Notes: a model not told the origin generated them from the sequence alone. A DNA stretch of 64,000 nucleotides from Polychytrium aggregatum (GCF_025602895.1 NW_026516213.1:868001-932000); one strand, 5' to 3'. Counted from the stretch's first letter, positions 36,537 to 46,693 are shown. Program-made: numbers and translations.

Positions 36537-36661
36537 CCGTGCTCGTCGCCTCCGTCTCGAGGAGGCCATCTGCTATCCACCCTTTCAATAATACCATCCA
36601 AGCTCTTCTCTTTGCCCAGTGCCCTTTGCCCATCGCGCCTCGCTCTTTGATCTTCTGCACC

Positions 36662-37237
36662 ATGCACAACCACTATCTTGTTGGTCTCGACCTCTCGGAC
36701 TGTGCCCAGGAGCCCGCTATCTACACCATCGAGTGGATCTCGGACCATCTCCTTTCTGAGGGCGATCAAATCACCATTGCCTCTGTCCTGCCCAACATCG
36801 ACTCGCCCGAGGTCCAGGAGGCCGAGGAGAGCACCACCCGCCGGGTCAAGGTGCTCCTCGAGTCGCTAGAGGCTCAGTATGCCAAGAAGAAGGTTCGCGT
36901 CGAGAGCACGATTCTGCACTCGTCGCAGGAGCCCGGCCTGGCGCTTTGCGAGATGGTGAGTCAAGACCGATGTCTCTGCCGGACGATCGCCCCGTCCTTG
37001 GTCTCGTTGCATTATCACTCTTTGCATTTGGTCATTGCAGCGGTGGATCCTGGTCTTGATCGTGCCTCGCTAATCTAATGACTTTGACTATTTGCATGTC
37101 AGGCTGCAGAGATCAAGGCAACCAACTTGGTCCTTGGATACGACCCTCACAAGTCGTCTCACAGCATCGGCAACTACTGCTTGGACAACTCCGAGGTCCC
37201 AGTCAGCATCATCCGGCCAGTGTACCACTACAAGTAG
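36662..37237 (+). CDS. Universal stress protein (UspA) family, copy 2
   Basis: Two exons, 36662-36955 and 37103-37237, give 142 residues, exactly the length of copy 1. Start MHNHYLVGLDLSDCAQEPAI, the helix YTIEWISDHLLSEGDQITIA, the strand VRVESTILHSSQEPGLALCE and the end NLVLGYDPHKSSHSIGNYCL, then DNSEVPVSIIRPVYHYK align with copy 1 without gaps. The intron again falls after CEM in phase 0. The ATP-loop is degenerate in the same way. The two copies differ mostly in the solvent-facing helices, so they are clearly duplicated but not recent identical copies. Their product may be a paralogue pair that can form heterodimers, as USP domains often dimerise; that is inference. Confidence 0.82.
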
Positions 37238-37717
37238 AGCGGTCTGATCTGTCACATTCCGTGATTCCCCCCCCCCTCAGCTAAACAAGCATGACGGGTT
37301 GTTGCCGTGGCCGTTCGCTGCAGCCGAACCAGCTCCATCCGACGACACCTGCTCCCCATCCCTCTATTTCTCCACTTGATCACTTTACTGTTTATTATTC
37401 GGTTGAGATGTTGCTAGGTTTTGAGTAATCAAACACTTTTTTCCGACACTTTAAACTCATTCATGGGGCAGTTGGCATCTGATCCTGGTCCGGTCCCGAG
37501 AGCATGAGCGAGTGTCCCTCGCGACCTGAAATGAAAAAGGAATACTGCATCATCCTGTTGGCAGCAGGGCTGGGAGTGTGGTGCCCCTTGATCGAAACCG
37601 CCGGTGGGGGGGGGGAGGCAATCAAGGTACGGCCTTCTCCGATCAGCGCTGCGGGTGTGCTCTGGTTTGATCTCGAGCAACCTCCTCCATGCCGTCCAGC
37701 TACTGCCCTTCGTAGCC
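37238..37717. other. Intergenic spacer
   Basis: This is 480 bases. It has a C-run near 37268-37277, a low-GC stretch near 37370-37460, and a G-run near 37607-37616. No gene was recognised. Confidence 0.45.
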
Positions 37718-38461
37718 ATGCAAGTCCCTCCTCATCCGAGCCCGTCCTTGGCTGCCGCGATTGTCGGTCCTTCACTCGCATCGACATCCGCATCGACATC
37801 CGCATCGACATCCGCATCGACATCCGCATCGACATCCGCATCGCCATCGATGCCGTTGTCGTTTCGATCCCAAGCCCAGCAGCGGCCAGGCTCATTCTCC
37901 AGCCAAGTCGAATCCGCTGGCCCAAGCTTATTGTTGGCATCGAGCCCCCAGCCATCTTTCGGGTCCTTTGGAAACACCTGGCGAGAGTCTCATAAGCGCG
38001 GATTCCCCTCGGACTCGGACTCGGACCGGGACTCGGGCGATAGCGACACTGACGACCATGGTCCCAGAGTTCGCAAGAACGGAGCTAAGCGGATCCGCCA
38101 CTGCCCAGATCCGGACGAGAACGAGTCTGCAGATATCATGGTTGGGGTTCAAGCCGAGAGCGAGGATATCTCGAAGCTGGTGGAGATGATGGCTCTCCTA
38201 GAGCTCGCCCGGATTGCCCATGCGGGCCTGGACCGCCGCACCAAATCCAAGGCCTCTCGTCAGCAGAAACAACAACCACAACCACAACCACAACCACAAC
38301 AGCAACAGCAGCAGCAACAGAAGCAACCGCTAGAAACCGTCGCAAAAAAGGGCCGCTCTCGCCACCACGACGGGCGCAAGAACAAGCGTGCTCAATACCA
38401 CTCTGTGCGGAACCAGATCAGCGCTATGATGGAACATTTTTATGGCCCTGGTGCAGGCTGA
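37718..38461 (+). CDS. Low-complexity orphan protein with ASTS repeats
   Basis: I do not recognise this gene. From the first in-frame ATG it encodes 247 residues in one exon. Residues about 21-41 are a perfect ASTS repeat coded by a 12-base tandem unit. Then comes a Ser/Pro region, a strongly acidic SDSDSDRDSGDSDTDD run, a segment that could be helical (ISKLVEMMALLELARIAHAG) and a Gln/Pro tract (QPQPQPQPQQQQQQQQ). The tail is basic, with KKGRSRHHDGRKNKRAQYHS then VRNQISAMMEHFYGPG. The basic tail suggests a nuclear protein. The helix and the conserved-looking C-terminal end argue that it is coding, but no family is recognisable. Confidence 0.5.
   Translation: MQVPPHPSPSLAAAIVGPSLASTSASTSASTSASTSASTSASPSMPLSFRSQAQQRPGSFSSQVESAGPSLLLASSPQPSFGSFGNTWRESHKRGFPSDSDSDRDSGDSDTDDHGPRVRKNGAKRIRHCPDPDENESADIMVGVQAESEDISKLVEMMALLELARIAHAGLDRRTKSKASRQQKQQPQPQPQPQQQQQQQQKQPLETVAKKGRSRHHDGRKNKRAQYHSVRNQISAMMEHFYGPGAG
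37778..37837. repeat. 12-base tandem repeat inside the orphan gene
   Basis: Five perfect copies of gcatcgacatcc, followed by a partial sixth, encode ASTS in frame. Perfect identity of the copies points to recent slippage or expansion. Confidence 0.92.
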
Positions 38462-39780
38462 CCCAGCTACAGAAATAGGGCCAGAGCTGCCTCGCCCGCT
38501 GCGTCCGCGGGGCACATACCTCGAGGAGATCACCATCTCGGGGTCAGTCGCCACAAATCGAGCCGGAGTGTTTGGGCTGACATAGCAATGTCAACTCTAA
38601 CGTTGGCTCAGATGACCATCTACCCCGTCTGCTACTCTTTCGTTTGCGTCCGAGTGCCGATCTATTCCCACTTCAAGACAACATCACGCAACGGAAGAGG
38701 TGGTGGGTGTTGATGATACACTGTATTCAGGGGGAAATGGGACACCTGCCCACAACCCATTTGTCGGCGTAGTATGCGATGGCATGTCTAACTATGCCAT
38801 AAGAAATAGAACAGATCACTTTGGCAGCCTCCGAGTGAAGACCACCGGTCGCAGTGCAGCGATGCGGAAATCGAGGGTGCTGTGTTTGGCCATGATTGCT
38901 ATGAGTGGGTGGGTGTATTCAAGTCACAGAAAAAACCACTCTCATGGCTCAAAACGGAGTGTCACATTTCATTTTGGAAACGCTGTAATACCGATATCCA
39001 CTTGCAATCGTTGGTTCCTTGACGTCCAGACCTCAGCAGAGTTACCACCTGTGTCATTGGGATTCGTGTGATACTGAACTTGACGAATTCAGCCACAAAT
39101 ATGAAGCTTTCGCTTCTCATTTATGTACTTGAAAAACTCGACGCAAGCCTGCAACGTCTCGGGAAACTCAAGACGCAGCATTTCAATCTGACAAACAGCC
39201 ACTCCACTAATTACGATTCCTGCCAACAAGAGTTCATGGTCTTCACTGGTCAGTTTGAATCGGCGTGATTTTGAAGGTGCTTCTTCTTTGGGTCCTCACA
39301 TCATACAGATGGCAGGGATACATGAACAGGAAGCGATCATGTGCAGGAGAGGTGCAACTGCGACAGGGAGTGCGATCGGAACTGAGCAAGTACAGTCGCT
39401 TATCTCCTTGCAAACAAGGATTTTATTGATTTAAGATGGCTCGCCTTCATCAATATGCAGTACTCCGGCAATAGAGTTCAAGTCGACCCAATCTGTTGTG
39501 ACTCGCACTCAGATTCCTTTCGACCAAGTCACGCCGCAGAAATACGGGATGCTGCAAGATCGCTGAGTGCCGATTTTACCGGCGTCAAGTTATTTGATGT
39601 TTCTCATGGTTGTTCAACTTCAGTAATAGATATGTGACAATACTGCTTGGCATATCGGATATGTTGAGGGCTGGAGGAATGGCTTGACTGATTGGTCTTG
39701 CTGCCTGTTCGGTGGGGCGACATGCTTGTTTGGGAGTGATATTCCAGGGAGGGGGGAAGAGTTCGGTTGGGACTCGGGGA
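38462..39780. other. Gene-empty patch with lower GC
   Basis: This is 1,319 bases between the orphan gene and the Sel1 gene, which converge. Base composition is visibly richer in A and T than the neighbouring DNA, especially 38930-39480. Frames up to about 120 codons exist but lack protein-like patterns. No terminal repeats, RT or transposase motifs and no tRNA were seen. It may be an old mobile-element remnant or simply long 3' UTRs. Confidence 0.4.
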
Positions 39781-41268
39781 TCAGGGCCACTTGTTCATGA
39801 CCATCAAGATATTGGTGGATTCTTCGTGGCCTTGCTCTGCAGCCTTGCGATACCAGAGGGCAGCGGCATCGATGTCCTTAGCGACGCCGCGACCACTTTT
39901 ATAGCAGTCGCCGAGCCAGTACTGCGCTAATTGATATCCCTGATCGGCCGATTTACGGAGCCACTCGAATGCCTTGGTATCGTTCCTGGAGACTATTACT
40001 CCATGGTAGTAGCTCACACCAATCCTACGCTGTCCATAGGGGTTTCCTTGGTCGGCCGACCTACTCCACCACTGGAATGCCCTCTGGCTATCTCTCGGTA
40101 TTTTGTGGAAACATTGATGCGACTCTCCGATCCAGAACTGGCTGTCGCTGTGGCCATCGTGAGCCAGTTGCTGTAAAATGTCCACTGCCTTCGGCCGGTC
40201 CTCTGAGACTCCAAAACCGTCGAACAAACACACAGCAACGAGATGTCGGCACAGCCACTCTCGGTCCGATCCCAGTCGGCACAGTTGATAGAACCTTCGA
40301 GCCCCGGGTGAGTTAGATGAGGTGAAACATCGAACCGCCAGACACTCGTCCTCTCCGAAAGGGAATTCATCCGATCTGTTCTCTCGGATGATCTTGATAC
40401 CCTTCTGCCTGTCCTGCTGGGTGCCTCGGCCAAGGTAGTGCATCCACCCAAGCATGTGGGTGGCGATAGGTTTGAGGACTGGGTCGGTGGATTTGTTGCT
40501 GACTTCCTGCCAGTGATTGAGAGCATCTTTGTCGCTTTGCTCGACACCATGACCGGTGAATGAGGACCATGCTCGAAGGAACTCGATATGGAGTCGGCCA
40601 TCTTCAATGCCTCGATCTGCGGCCTTGGAGTACCACTCGATGGCTGTGTTCAAGTCTTGATCGACGCCTTCGCCATCCTCGTAGCATCGACCGAGGGCAA
40701 CTTGGGCCTGGGGCATCTCACGTTCAGCAAGACTGCGGTACAACTGGACAACCTTGGTGTGGTCTTGGTTGGTACCGATGCCATCGTGATAACATCCAGC
40801 CAGATGGAACTGGGCCATTGGATGATCAGCTTCGGCCGCCCTCTCCAGATGGCGTACGATTTGCTGGCAGATTACGGGCTGCCTGGATGGGTCCACGGAC
40901 TGCTGGCCACGGAGATCGGCTTGGAGGATCCTTGCCAAGAAGAATGATGCGGCAACATTGCCCTCCTCGGCTTGATCTTCAAGCCAGGAGCGGTCGGTTG
41001 TCTCTTGATCCTTGCAATGAAGCGATATGGCGATCTGGTCGCTCGGCGTGAGGCCGATCTGCAGCGATCCATCAGGACGACACAAGCCTGCATTCTGGCA
41101 CCAGGTGTGGAAGCGAGCCACCCCGGAGCTCAGGAGAGGCTGCGCCCGTTTGCACACTCGGAGCAAGGTTTTGGTGGTAATCAGGTCGAGGACAAGCTGG
41201 AAGCCCTCGTTGCAACAGATGATGGTGAAGATGTCTGGGTTGTGGTCATCCATGGCCAGTCGAGTCAT
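39781..41268 (-). CDS. Sel1-repeat (SLR/TPR-like) protein
   Basis: A single-exon gene of 495 residues from the ATG at 41268. A few residues in lie MDDHNPDIFTIICCNEGFQL and VLDLITTKTLLRVCKRAQPL, a helical N-terminus that resembles a degenerate F-box-like segment. About seven Sel1 repeats follow from residue 110 or so, for example MAQFHLAGCYHDGIGTNQDH, AQVALGRCYEDGEGVDQDLN and AQYWLGDCYKSGRGVAKDID then AAALWYRKAAEQG. Sel1 repeats are protein-protein scaffolds in ER quality control, chitin synthase activation and signalling. No signal peptide or membrane anchor is seen. Upstream codons remain open to 41421 without another ATG, so the start is fairly sure. Such genes are often expanded in early fungi. 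Confidence 0.85.
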   Translation of the reverse strand: MTRLAMDDHNPDIFTIICCNEGFQLVLDLITTKTLLRVCKRAQPLLSSGVARFHTWCQNAGLCRPDGSLQIGLTPSDQIAISLHCKDQETTDRSWLEDQAEEGNVAASFFLARILQADLRGQQSVDPSRQPVICQQIVRHLERAAEADHPMAQFHLAGCYHDGIGTNQDHTKVVQLYRSLAEREMPQAQVALGRCYEDGEGVDQDLNTAIEWYSKAADRGIEDGRLHIEFLRAWSSFTGHGVEQSDKDALNHWQEVSNKSTDPVLKPIATHMLGWMHYLGRGTQQDRQKGIKIIRENRSDEFPFGEDECLAVRCFTSSNSPGARRFYQLCRLGSDREWLCRHLVAVCLFDGFGVSEDRPKAVDILQQLAHDGHSDSQFWIGESHQCFHKIPRDSQRAFQWWSRSADQGNPYGQRRIGVSYYHGVIVSRNDTKAFEWLRKSADQGYQLAQYWLGDCYKSGRGVAKDIDAAALWYRKAAEQGHEESTNILMVMNKWP

Positions 41269-41888
41269 GTCCCAAGAGGAGGAGGCAGAGAGGCAATGCC
41301 TTGGCTGGAGATGAGAGGAAACGAGGGCTCTGCGAGGAACGGACGATGCAGTCGAGGGAAGAGGGGAGAATCGATGAGAAACCCGGACGAGTGGCAATGC
41401 ATACACAAACGCAAGCCACACCCCGCCTCAGAAGCCGTGATCGCCGAGATGGCAGGGCGACCGCTCAGATGGGTCCAACTCCACTGGCATGAACCCGCAC
41501 AGCCAGGCGCTATCTGCGGCCCTGGAAGGGCCATGCTCCACGAGTCGAGACGAGTCGACCGACTTGGAGGCAGCACAAAGCCCACTATGGATAGAGTCTC
41601 ATCCTTGGTATGAACCGATTGCATTGCGGAGCACGAATGAAGTGTGCCCACAAACGAGGCTGCCTCTTCGGCCACTGCAAGTCTCCAAGTGTTCGTAAAA
41701 CAAAGCTCAAGCATGCCTCGGACAGAGACCCAGAGCAGCCACCGTGATGGACAGACAAGATCCGCGAACCGCCGGGCGGTTCAAGCAGAGGAATCGAATA
41801 ATACGGCACCCTCACAAAGAACAACACTCATACAAAAGGAATGTGAAAGAACCACCCATCGAATCATTGCCGAATCACCGCCTGCTGA
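41269..41888. other. Intergenic spacer
   Basis: This is 620 bases between the Sel1 start and the stop of the orphan exon, both minus strand. It should hold the Sel1 promoter. No gene was recognised. Confidence 0.4.
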
Positions 41889-42237
41889 TCAGCGGCGGCC
41901 GGTGCGGGTGAAGATGCTGACTTCGGGGTACTCTTCGTCCTTGAGTTCGCTTGACGGGACCTTTGGCTCGCCCAAGAAGCGAGCGTGATAGAGGTAGTTG
42001 AGACACTTTTTGACGATCGTCTCTGACGAGGGACAGGGTGTTGGGTAGATCGAGCGGGTGTTGGCGTTGTCGACCTTGAAGGACATGTCCATCATGATGT
42101 GCATGAGCGGGAACAGGGCGTTGTTTTCAAGCGAAGGATTGGCCTCGAGGAGAGTTTTGAACTTTTCGCGGGTGTCGAACAGGACCGGCCACCCACAAGC
42201 ATTCGCGATCTCAAACACGCGCTTTTCGGTGATGATG
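41889..42237 (-). pseudogene. Orphan 3' coding exon, upstream exons not found
   Basis: About 116 codons are open to a stop at 41889: IITEKRVFEIANACGWPVLF, KFKTLLEANPSLENNALFPL, MHIMMDMSFKVDNANTRSIY, KKCLNYLYHARFLGEPKVPS. It reads like genuine protein with balanced composition. A pyrimidine-rich stretch and AG acceptor sit at 42238, so it looks like the last exon of a minus-strand gene. Directly upstream lies the plus-strand LINE 3' end, and beyond it no matching 5' exon was seen before the next gene. The LINE may have cut or displaced the rest, or the exons may be too short to spot. No family was recognised. Confidence 0.45.
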
Positions 42238-42299
42238 CTTTGTGAAGAAGGAGTGTGTGCATGGTATGAGTGATAAGCGGACACTGATGGCAGAGCCCT

Positions 42300-43545
42300 T
42301 TGCAGTCGACATTCTGCACAAGGCATTCTGCGGATGGACCGACAGATCCAGAGGATGACGGCGACAGCCCAAGTAGTGGCCCAACGGATCGCAAGCAAGG
42401 ATACACCCTCAGCAACATGACCGCCAGATCGCTGGTGCGGGTCTACAAGACCTTTGTCCGACCGACGATGGAGTATGCCCTGTCCCTCGATCGGCTCGAA
42501 GCCAAACAAGCCAAGACACTCAACCGAACCCAGATGCACTGCCTCACGGCGCTGTTCAAAGTGGTCCGAAACACATCGTGGGGAACCATGCACATCAACT
42601 GCGGGCTCATCTCAATGTCGGGCCGCCTCAAACAGCTGGTGATCCAATACCGGGCTGTCTGGGAGGATCGGAAAGACCAGGACGACAAGATGGTCTCGCT
42701 GGTGCTCCGATTCACTCACGCAGACCCAGAGCGCAAGTCCATATTTCTGGGAGCAGCCATCTACGAGGACGACTACTGGAAACGCCTCGAACAAGTCAAG
42801 ACCCGGCACCCCCTGGGAACAATGGGGTGGCTCTTTGCAGAAGGAACGATTGAAGAACCTGGCCCACCTCTGAAAATGGTGATGCACCTCGAAGACGCCG
42901 CAGTTTCGACCGGAAGAAGGAACTGACGGCGGCCTGCTCGCCTCTGACGACCATGTCGGGCCTGTGGGCTGCCAAGAAATCCAAAATGGACCGATGGCTG
43001 CACTGCATCGCGGCCCGATGGAGACTCGGAAGCTTCCCTGGCCACCCGAAAGGCGGGAGGAGACACTGCAAGCAGTGCACGACAGACCCAAATGACCCGG
43101 TGATCCTCGACAGAACGCATGCTCAGGAATGTGCTGACCCAGACGGAAGCCTCCACGAGGTGGTCCGACAGTACAAAGCCCGACACCCAGAGTGGGAGGA
43201 ACCGACCCACGACAACGTGGGGCCGATAGACAAGATCCTCGACCTCCTCAGCCATGTTGGATACGACAGAAGTGAGAGGATGGTGCGCTTCGTGAGAACT
43301 GACCCAGATGTAGATGCTCTGTGGGGTACGATCTCACAAATCTTCATGAAGCTGACCAAAGATCTGGCTGGGTGGGCAGCACCTACACATAGAGGATAGC
43401 ACAGGGGAGGAGGCATGTAGCCGCCTTCCAGATAGCCCAGGGGAGGAGGCGTATAGCCACCTTCCAGAACGACACTTTGCCGAGTATCAGTGATGCTGAG
43501 GGCTGGCGCACAAATAAAAGTGCGCTATTGAAACAAAATAATTGA
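42300..43545 (+). mobile_element. 5'-truncated, frameshifted LINE (non-LTR retrotransposon) 3' end
   Basis: The frame starts with QRMTATAQVVAQRIASK and, after a one-base shift near 42398, runs SLVRVYKTFVRPTMEYALSL, RTQMHCLTALFKVVRNTSWG and GRLKQLVIQYRAVW. This is the thumb/C-terminal pattern of LINE reverse transcriptases. A second shift near 42900 moves the frame to MSGLWAAKKSKMDRWLHCIA, then GRRHCKQC and DRTHAQEC, a C-terminal Cys/His region as in many LINEs. It ends by 43400. A 3' region with two 31-base repeats, an aataaa (43513) and a short A-rich tail (to about 43545) follows. The catalytic RT domain and any endonuclease are absent. It is dead by frameshift and truncation. Confidence 0.75.
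43402..43468. repeat. Two 31-base direct repeats in LINE 3' region
   Basis: Two copies (43402-43432 and 43438-43468) share aggggaggaggc...tagcc...ccttccaga with three or four mismatches and sit right after the last LINE codon, 36 bases apart in period. Confidence 0.85.
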
Positions 43546-44047
43546 TGATACGGGAGTCAATATGCGAGCCCAGGGCAACTACCGACCTATGAACATCAAT
43601 CCAACATATCATATCCCAGATCATGGCCTCTGAATTTATCGGATTCCCACACCATCCACACCATCCACACTGATACCACGCTCAGGACGATAGAAAAAGT
43701 AGGGCTGTCCACCTCCATTGGGAAGCACTCCGGCTTCCACCACACACACCACTGCCAAAATGATCGGGTGGGCTCATCGACATAGAGACACGGTTTCGAT
43801 ACTGCGAGGTACATTTATTCAGTATTCCAATAGTGCCATCGGTCTCACACTGCCTCAAGGCAAAGGATGCTGAGCACCCGCTAGATTCAAGAACCGTGCG
43901 AGCGGAAACTGTCCAAACCATCCGCTGCCATCAATCCAGACACATATTACAATGCCGACGACTGGTGAGCAAGGCTCTTCTGCATCCACCGCGAAGATCC
44001 AAGCAACGCACGGCTTGCGATTCAGTCGAAGGCAGAGGCTATGCGAC
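43546..44047. other. Spacer downstream of LINE
   Basis: This is about 500 bases between the LINE tail and the stop of the TAP-like hydrolase. It includes a short caccatcca repeat near 43648-43672. No exon that could belong to the orphan 3' exon was recognised. Confidence 0.4.
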
Positions 44048-46221
44048 TCAGTGGCCCAGAAGATGTTTGGTGTTGACCAACGCAATCTGGGTCTGAAGCA
44101 CTTCAATGTCCTCGAGCTTCAGCTGGCCCGCCCACGCTTGGTCAAGCTGGCTGAGCATCTCCTCGGACTGGACCAGCATCGAAGGCGCATCCGGGGGAGG
44201 GAACGCCGGCACGGTGATCGGGCATTTGGTGCCTCGCTCGGGAAGAATGCCAAAGTAAAAGTAGCTCCACAGCTTGCCCATCGTGCACAAACTGAACTGC
44301 CCCAGGCTAGTGTGGCCCGCGCCGTCATGGTGCAGCAGCACGCCGTTGCCTCGCATCAGCTTCTCGACGTGGCGGGCACTCGCGAGGGGGGTGACAGGAT
44401 CGTAGGTCGAGCCAATGATAAGCACCTGATGGGATCAGCGGAAGCACCGAAAGCAGCGGAATCAGTACGACCTCCCAGTGGAATCTGTCGTTCTGTGAAT
44501 GCTAGCGGCACATACGGGCACAGGAGACAGGGACAGGTGCGCCTCACCTTATTCTTGAGCTTGCGGTCCCAGGGGCCGGTGTAGCGCTCAGCAGCCTTCA
44601 CAGGCCAGTACTTGCACGAGAGCGATCGCAGCAAGAGACCAGTGCCCAAGAATGAGTACTTGCTGTTCATGTCGATATCGGCGTCGATCCAGTGCTGCAG
44701 GGAAAGCTTGTCGCTACCATGTCCATCGAGGCAAAACACCGAGGGAAAGCCGTTGTTGCCCGAGACATCCTTGGTTTGGCAGAGCTGCTTCTCGGAGGTA
44801 ATGCCCGACATCCGGGCGATCGCTGTGGCGTTGCGGCTCTCGATAATGTCCTGCAGAGCAGCTGCCAGAGCGGGCCAAGCCGTGGTACTGTACATGACTT
44901 GGAACACGATCTGGCCCACAAACCTGCCGCTGATGACCGTGGGGATGCCAGAGTCAACAAAGCTGATGGGGTCGGCGTCGAGCTCGTTGATGAGGCTTCT
45001 GATGCGCGCCGTGACATCACGGCCGCTGCCCTCGGGTCTCGACAGGGCACAGCCGGTGGGGCCGGCTTGCTGGCACTGTCGGCCAAACTCTTCAAACTCG
45101 GGAAGGATGTCCACGAGCGAGCCGGACCACATGTCGATGGGGGTGGCCGTGTACATATCTGGGTTGACAACGCCGTCAATGACTACGCGGCCAACTCGAT
45201 CCGGGAACATGTTGATATATGTGAGACCGAGGAAGCTGAGGAGAGAGGGGCCAAGTTCTTCCAGGTCAGTGCGAGAGGGACGGTTGTACCCAGGATTGTC
45301 ACTCGGGATTGTCACTCGGGATTGTCACTCGGGATTGTCACTCGGGATTGTTGCTCCGATCCTCCCTTGGTCCCGCACTGGCTCGCCAGCACAGCGGAAG
45401 CATGACGCCGCCCAGTCATGTCAGCGTCATCTTTGTGCGCTTTCGAGCCTCACCCAGACACCCAACAACATCCTCGACGGACCACTTACGTGCCGTACGA
45501 GAAGCCAAAGAAATTGAGCACGCTCTCGCCAAGGGCCTCGCGGATGAGGTCCATATCTCTGGCAACGTATGCCGTCGACAGGAAAGGGAGATAGCCGCTC
45601 GAGTATCGGCCACAGGCGAGGGCCTTGGTCTTCTGGAAGCTTGCCCAGGCCGGGTTGATTCCGGGAATGTTGAGGGCGAGCTCGAGCTCGATGGCATCGA
45701 AGGTCGTGTGAGCGTCGACGCTCGGGTTGCAGAGGACAGACTGCGACTCGCCGATGCCGCGGGGATCAAAGCCGACAATGTCGTATCCTCCGCCGGTGAT
45801 GGTAGCGAGGATCGACCCGGCCACCTTGACGACCTCGACGCCGGAGCCACCAGGGCCGCCAGGGTTGATCAGGATGCTGCCCATGGAACCATTCGAGATG
45901 GAGGGGCGATAGCGAATGAGACCAATCGAGATGGTTTCGAAGCCAGGGTCGAGATGGTCAAGGGGCACCACCAACGACGAGCAGGCATAGGGCTCATCCA
46001 ACCCAGGGCAGCTGGTCCACTGGACAGATGTGTGCGGAAGGAAGACCGCAGCGCTGGTCAGGGCGAGGGTATCGGCTGCGTGTGGTGGACATGGCAGCCA
46101 AGAACAGATGGATGTGTGCACGCAGCTCCGTCCGTACCTTGAGAGTGCGACCCAGGGCCGCCGAGACGAGAGCCAAAGCCAGTGTGGCCCAGATGGCTGC
46201 GAGTTTTGAAGGGGAGAACAT
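44048..46221 (-). CDS. Secreted TAP-like serine hydrolase (alpha/beta hydrolase, S33)
   Basis: The first exon (46138-46221) encodes a signal peptide, MFSPSKLAAIWATLALALVS then AALG. The mature part has SCPGLDEPYACSSLVVPLDH and the oxyanion motif NPGGPGGSG. The nucleophile elbow GFSYGT (Ser near 45490) follows. A second large exon (about 44560-45270) has SLLSFLGLTYINMFPDRVGR. The C-terminal TAP-like domain holds the acid (STYDPVTPL, near 44400) and the base (DGAGHTSLGQ, near 44315). The catalytic triad is therefore complete. Relatives remove N-terminal tripeptides or act as proline-type aminopeptidases; the exact substrate cannot be read here. One intron contains a 13-base minisatellite. The gene is divergent from the bromodomain/BAH gene. 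Confidence 0.88.
45298..45349. repeat. 13-base minisatellite in hydrolase intron
   Basis: Four perfect tandem copies of gtcactcgggatt lie in an intron of the TAP-like hydrolase gene. Confidence 0.95.
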
Positions 46222-46693
46222 GGGAAGCGGAGGAAGGAGGTACGAGGCTCGAAGGCGGGCGACGAGAAGCGGATTCAAGCCGACTGATCGGCCAAGCGAG
46301 CTATATAAACACCGACCGGGGACGACAGCAGGCGAGCGGCAAAGACGGAGAGCCAAGCTCCAGGCGAGCACAGGCGGGAAAGACGGCTGGGGTTGGAGCA
46401 GCGCCAAGGAGCCTTGGCATCGAGACCGGGATGCCCATGGGCCGTGTCCATGGCAGACGCGACCAGGGCATCCCGCCCCGTGACGGCTGCGCAGACACGT
46501 GCCAGACGAAACCGGGAGGGCCAGCCACACACACACACATGCCCAGGTGTCGGGTATTCGCTTGATCCACGACGCCGATCTGCACCATCACTGGCGGAAG
46601 GACGCTGCAGCCAGCCCAGGAACGAAGCGACGCAGGAACAGGAACAGGAACAGAAACAGGAACAGGAACAGAAATAGAAACAGGAACAGCACC
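46222..46693. promoter_or_regulatory. Divergent promoter, TAP-like hydrolase and RSC-like gene
   Basis: This is 472 bases between the two starts. On the minus strand a TATA-like tatata lies at about 46303-46308, about 85 bases upstream of the hydrolase ATG. The plus-strand end is a ggaaca hexamer array that abuts the ATG of the bromodomain gene. Confidence 0.55.
46633..46690. repeat. Hexanucleotide (ggaaca) array at RSC-like start
   Basis: About nine units of ggaaca, with gaaaca and gaaata variants, end three bases before the ATG at 46694. The array is open in the same frame (Asn-Arg repeats) but has no in-frame ATG upstream, so it is read as 5' UTR. Confidence 0.85.

Larger units (their letters stand above)
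35584..36661. other. Spacer between USP copies, holds a 9-base minisatellite
   Basis: This 1,078-base stretch includes the 3' UTR of copy 1, a 9-base minisatellite at about 36155-36275 and the promoter of copy 2. A plus-strand frame spanning 35725-36408 owes its acidic Asp/Asn run to the repeat and is not called as a gene. Confidence 0.55.

Noticed and set aside
39466-39490. B-box-like gagttcaagtcgacc
   Set aside because: No matching A-box upstream at the right distance and no acceptor-stem pairing seen.
42230-43570. Target-site duplication around the LINE remnant
   Set aside because: Both flanks contain tgatgat, but the match is too short and the 5' edge of the element is not defined.
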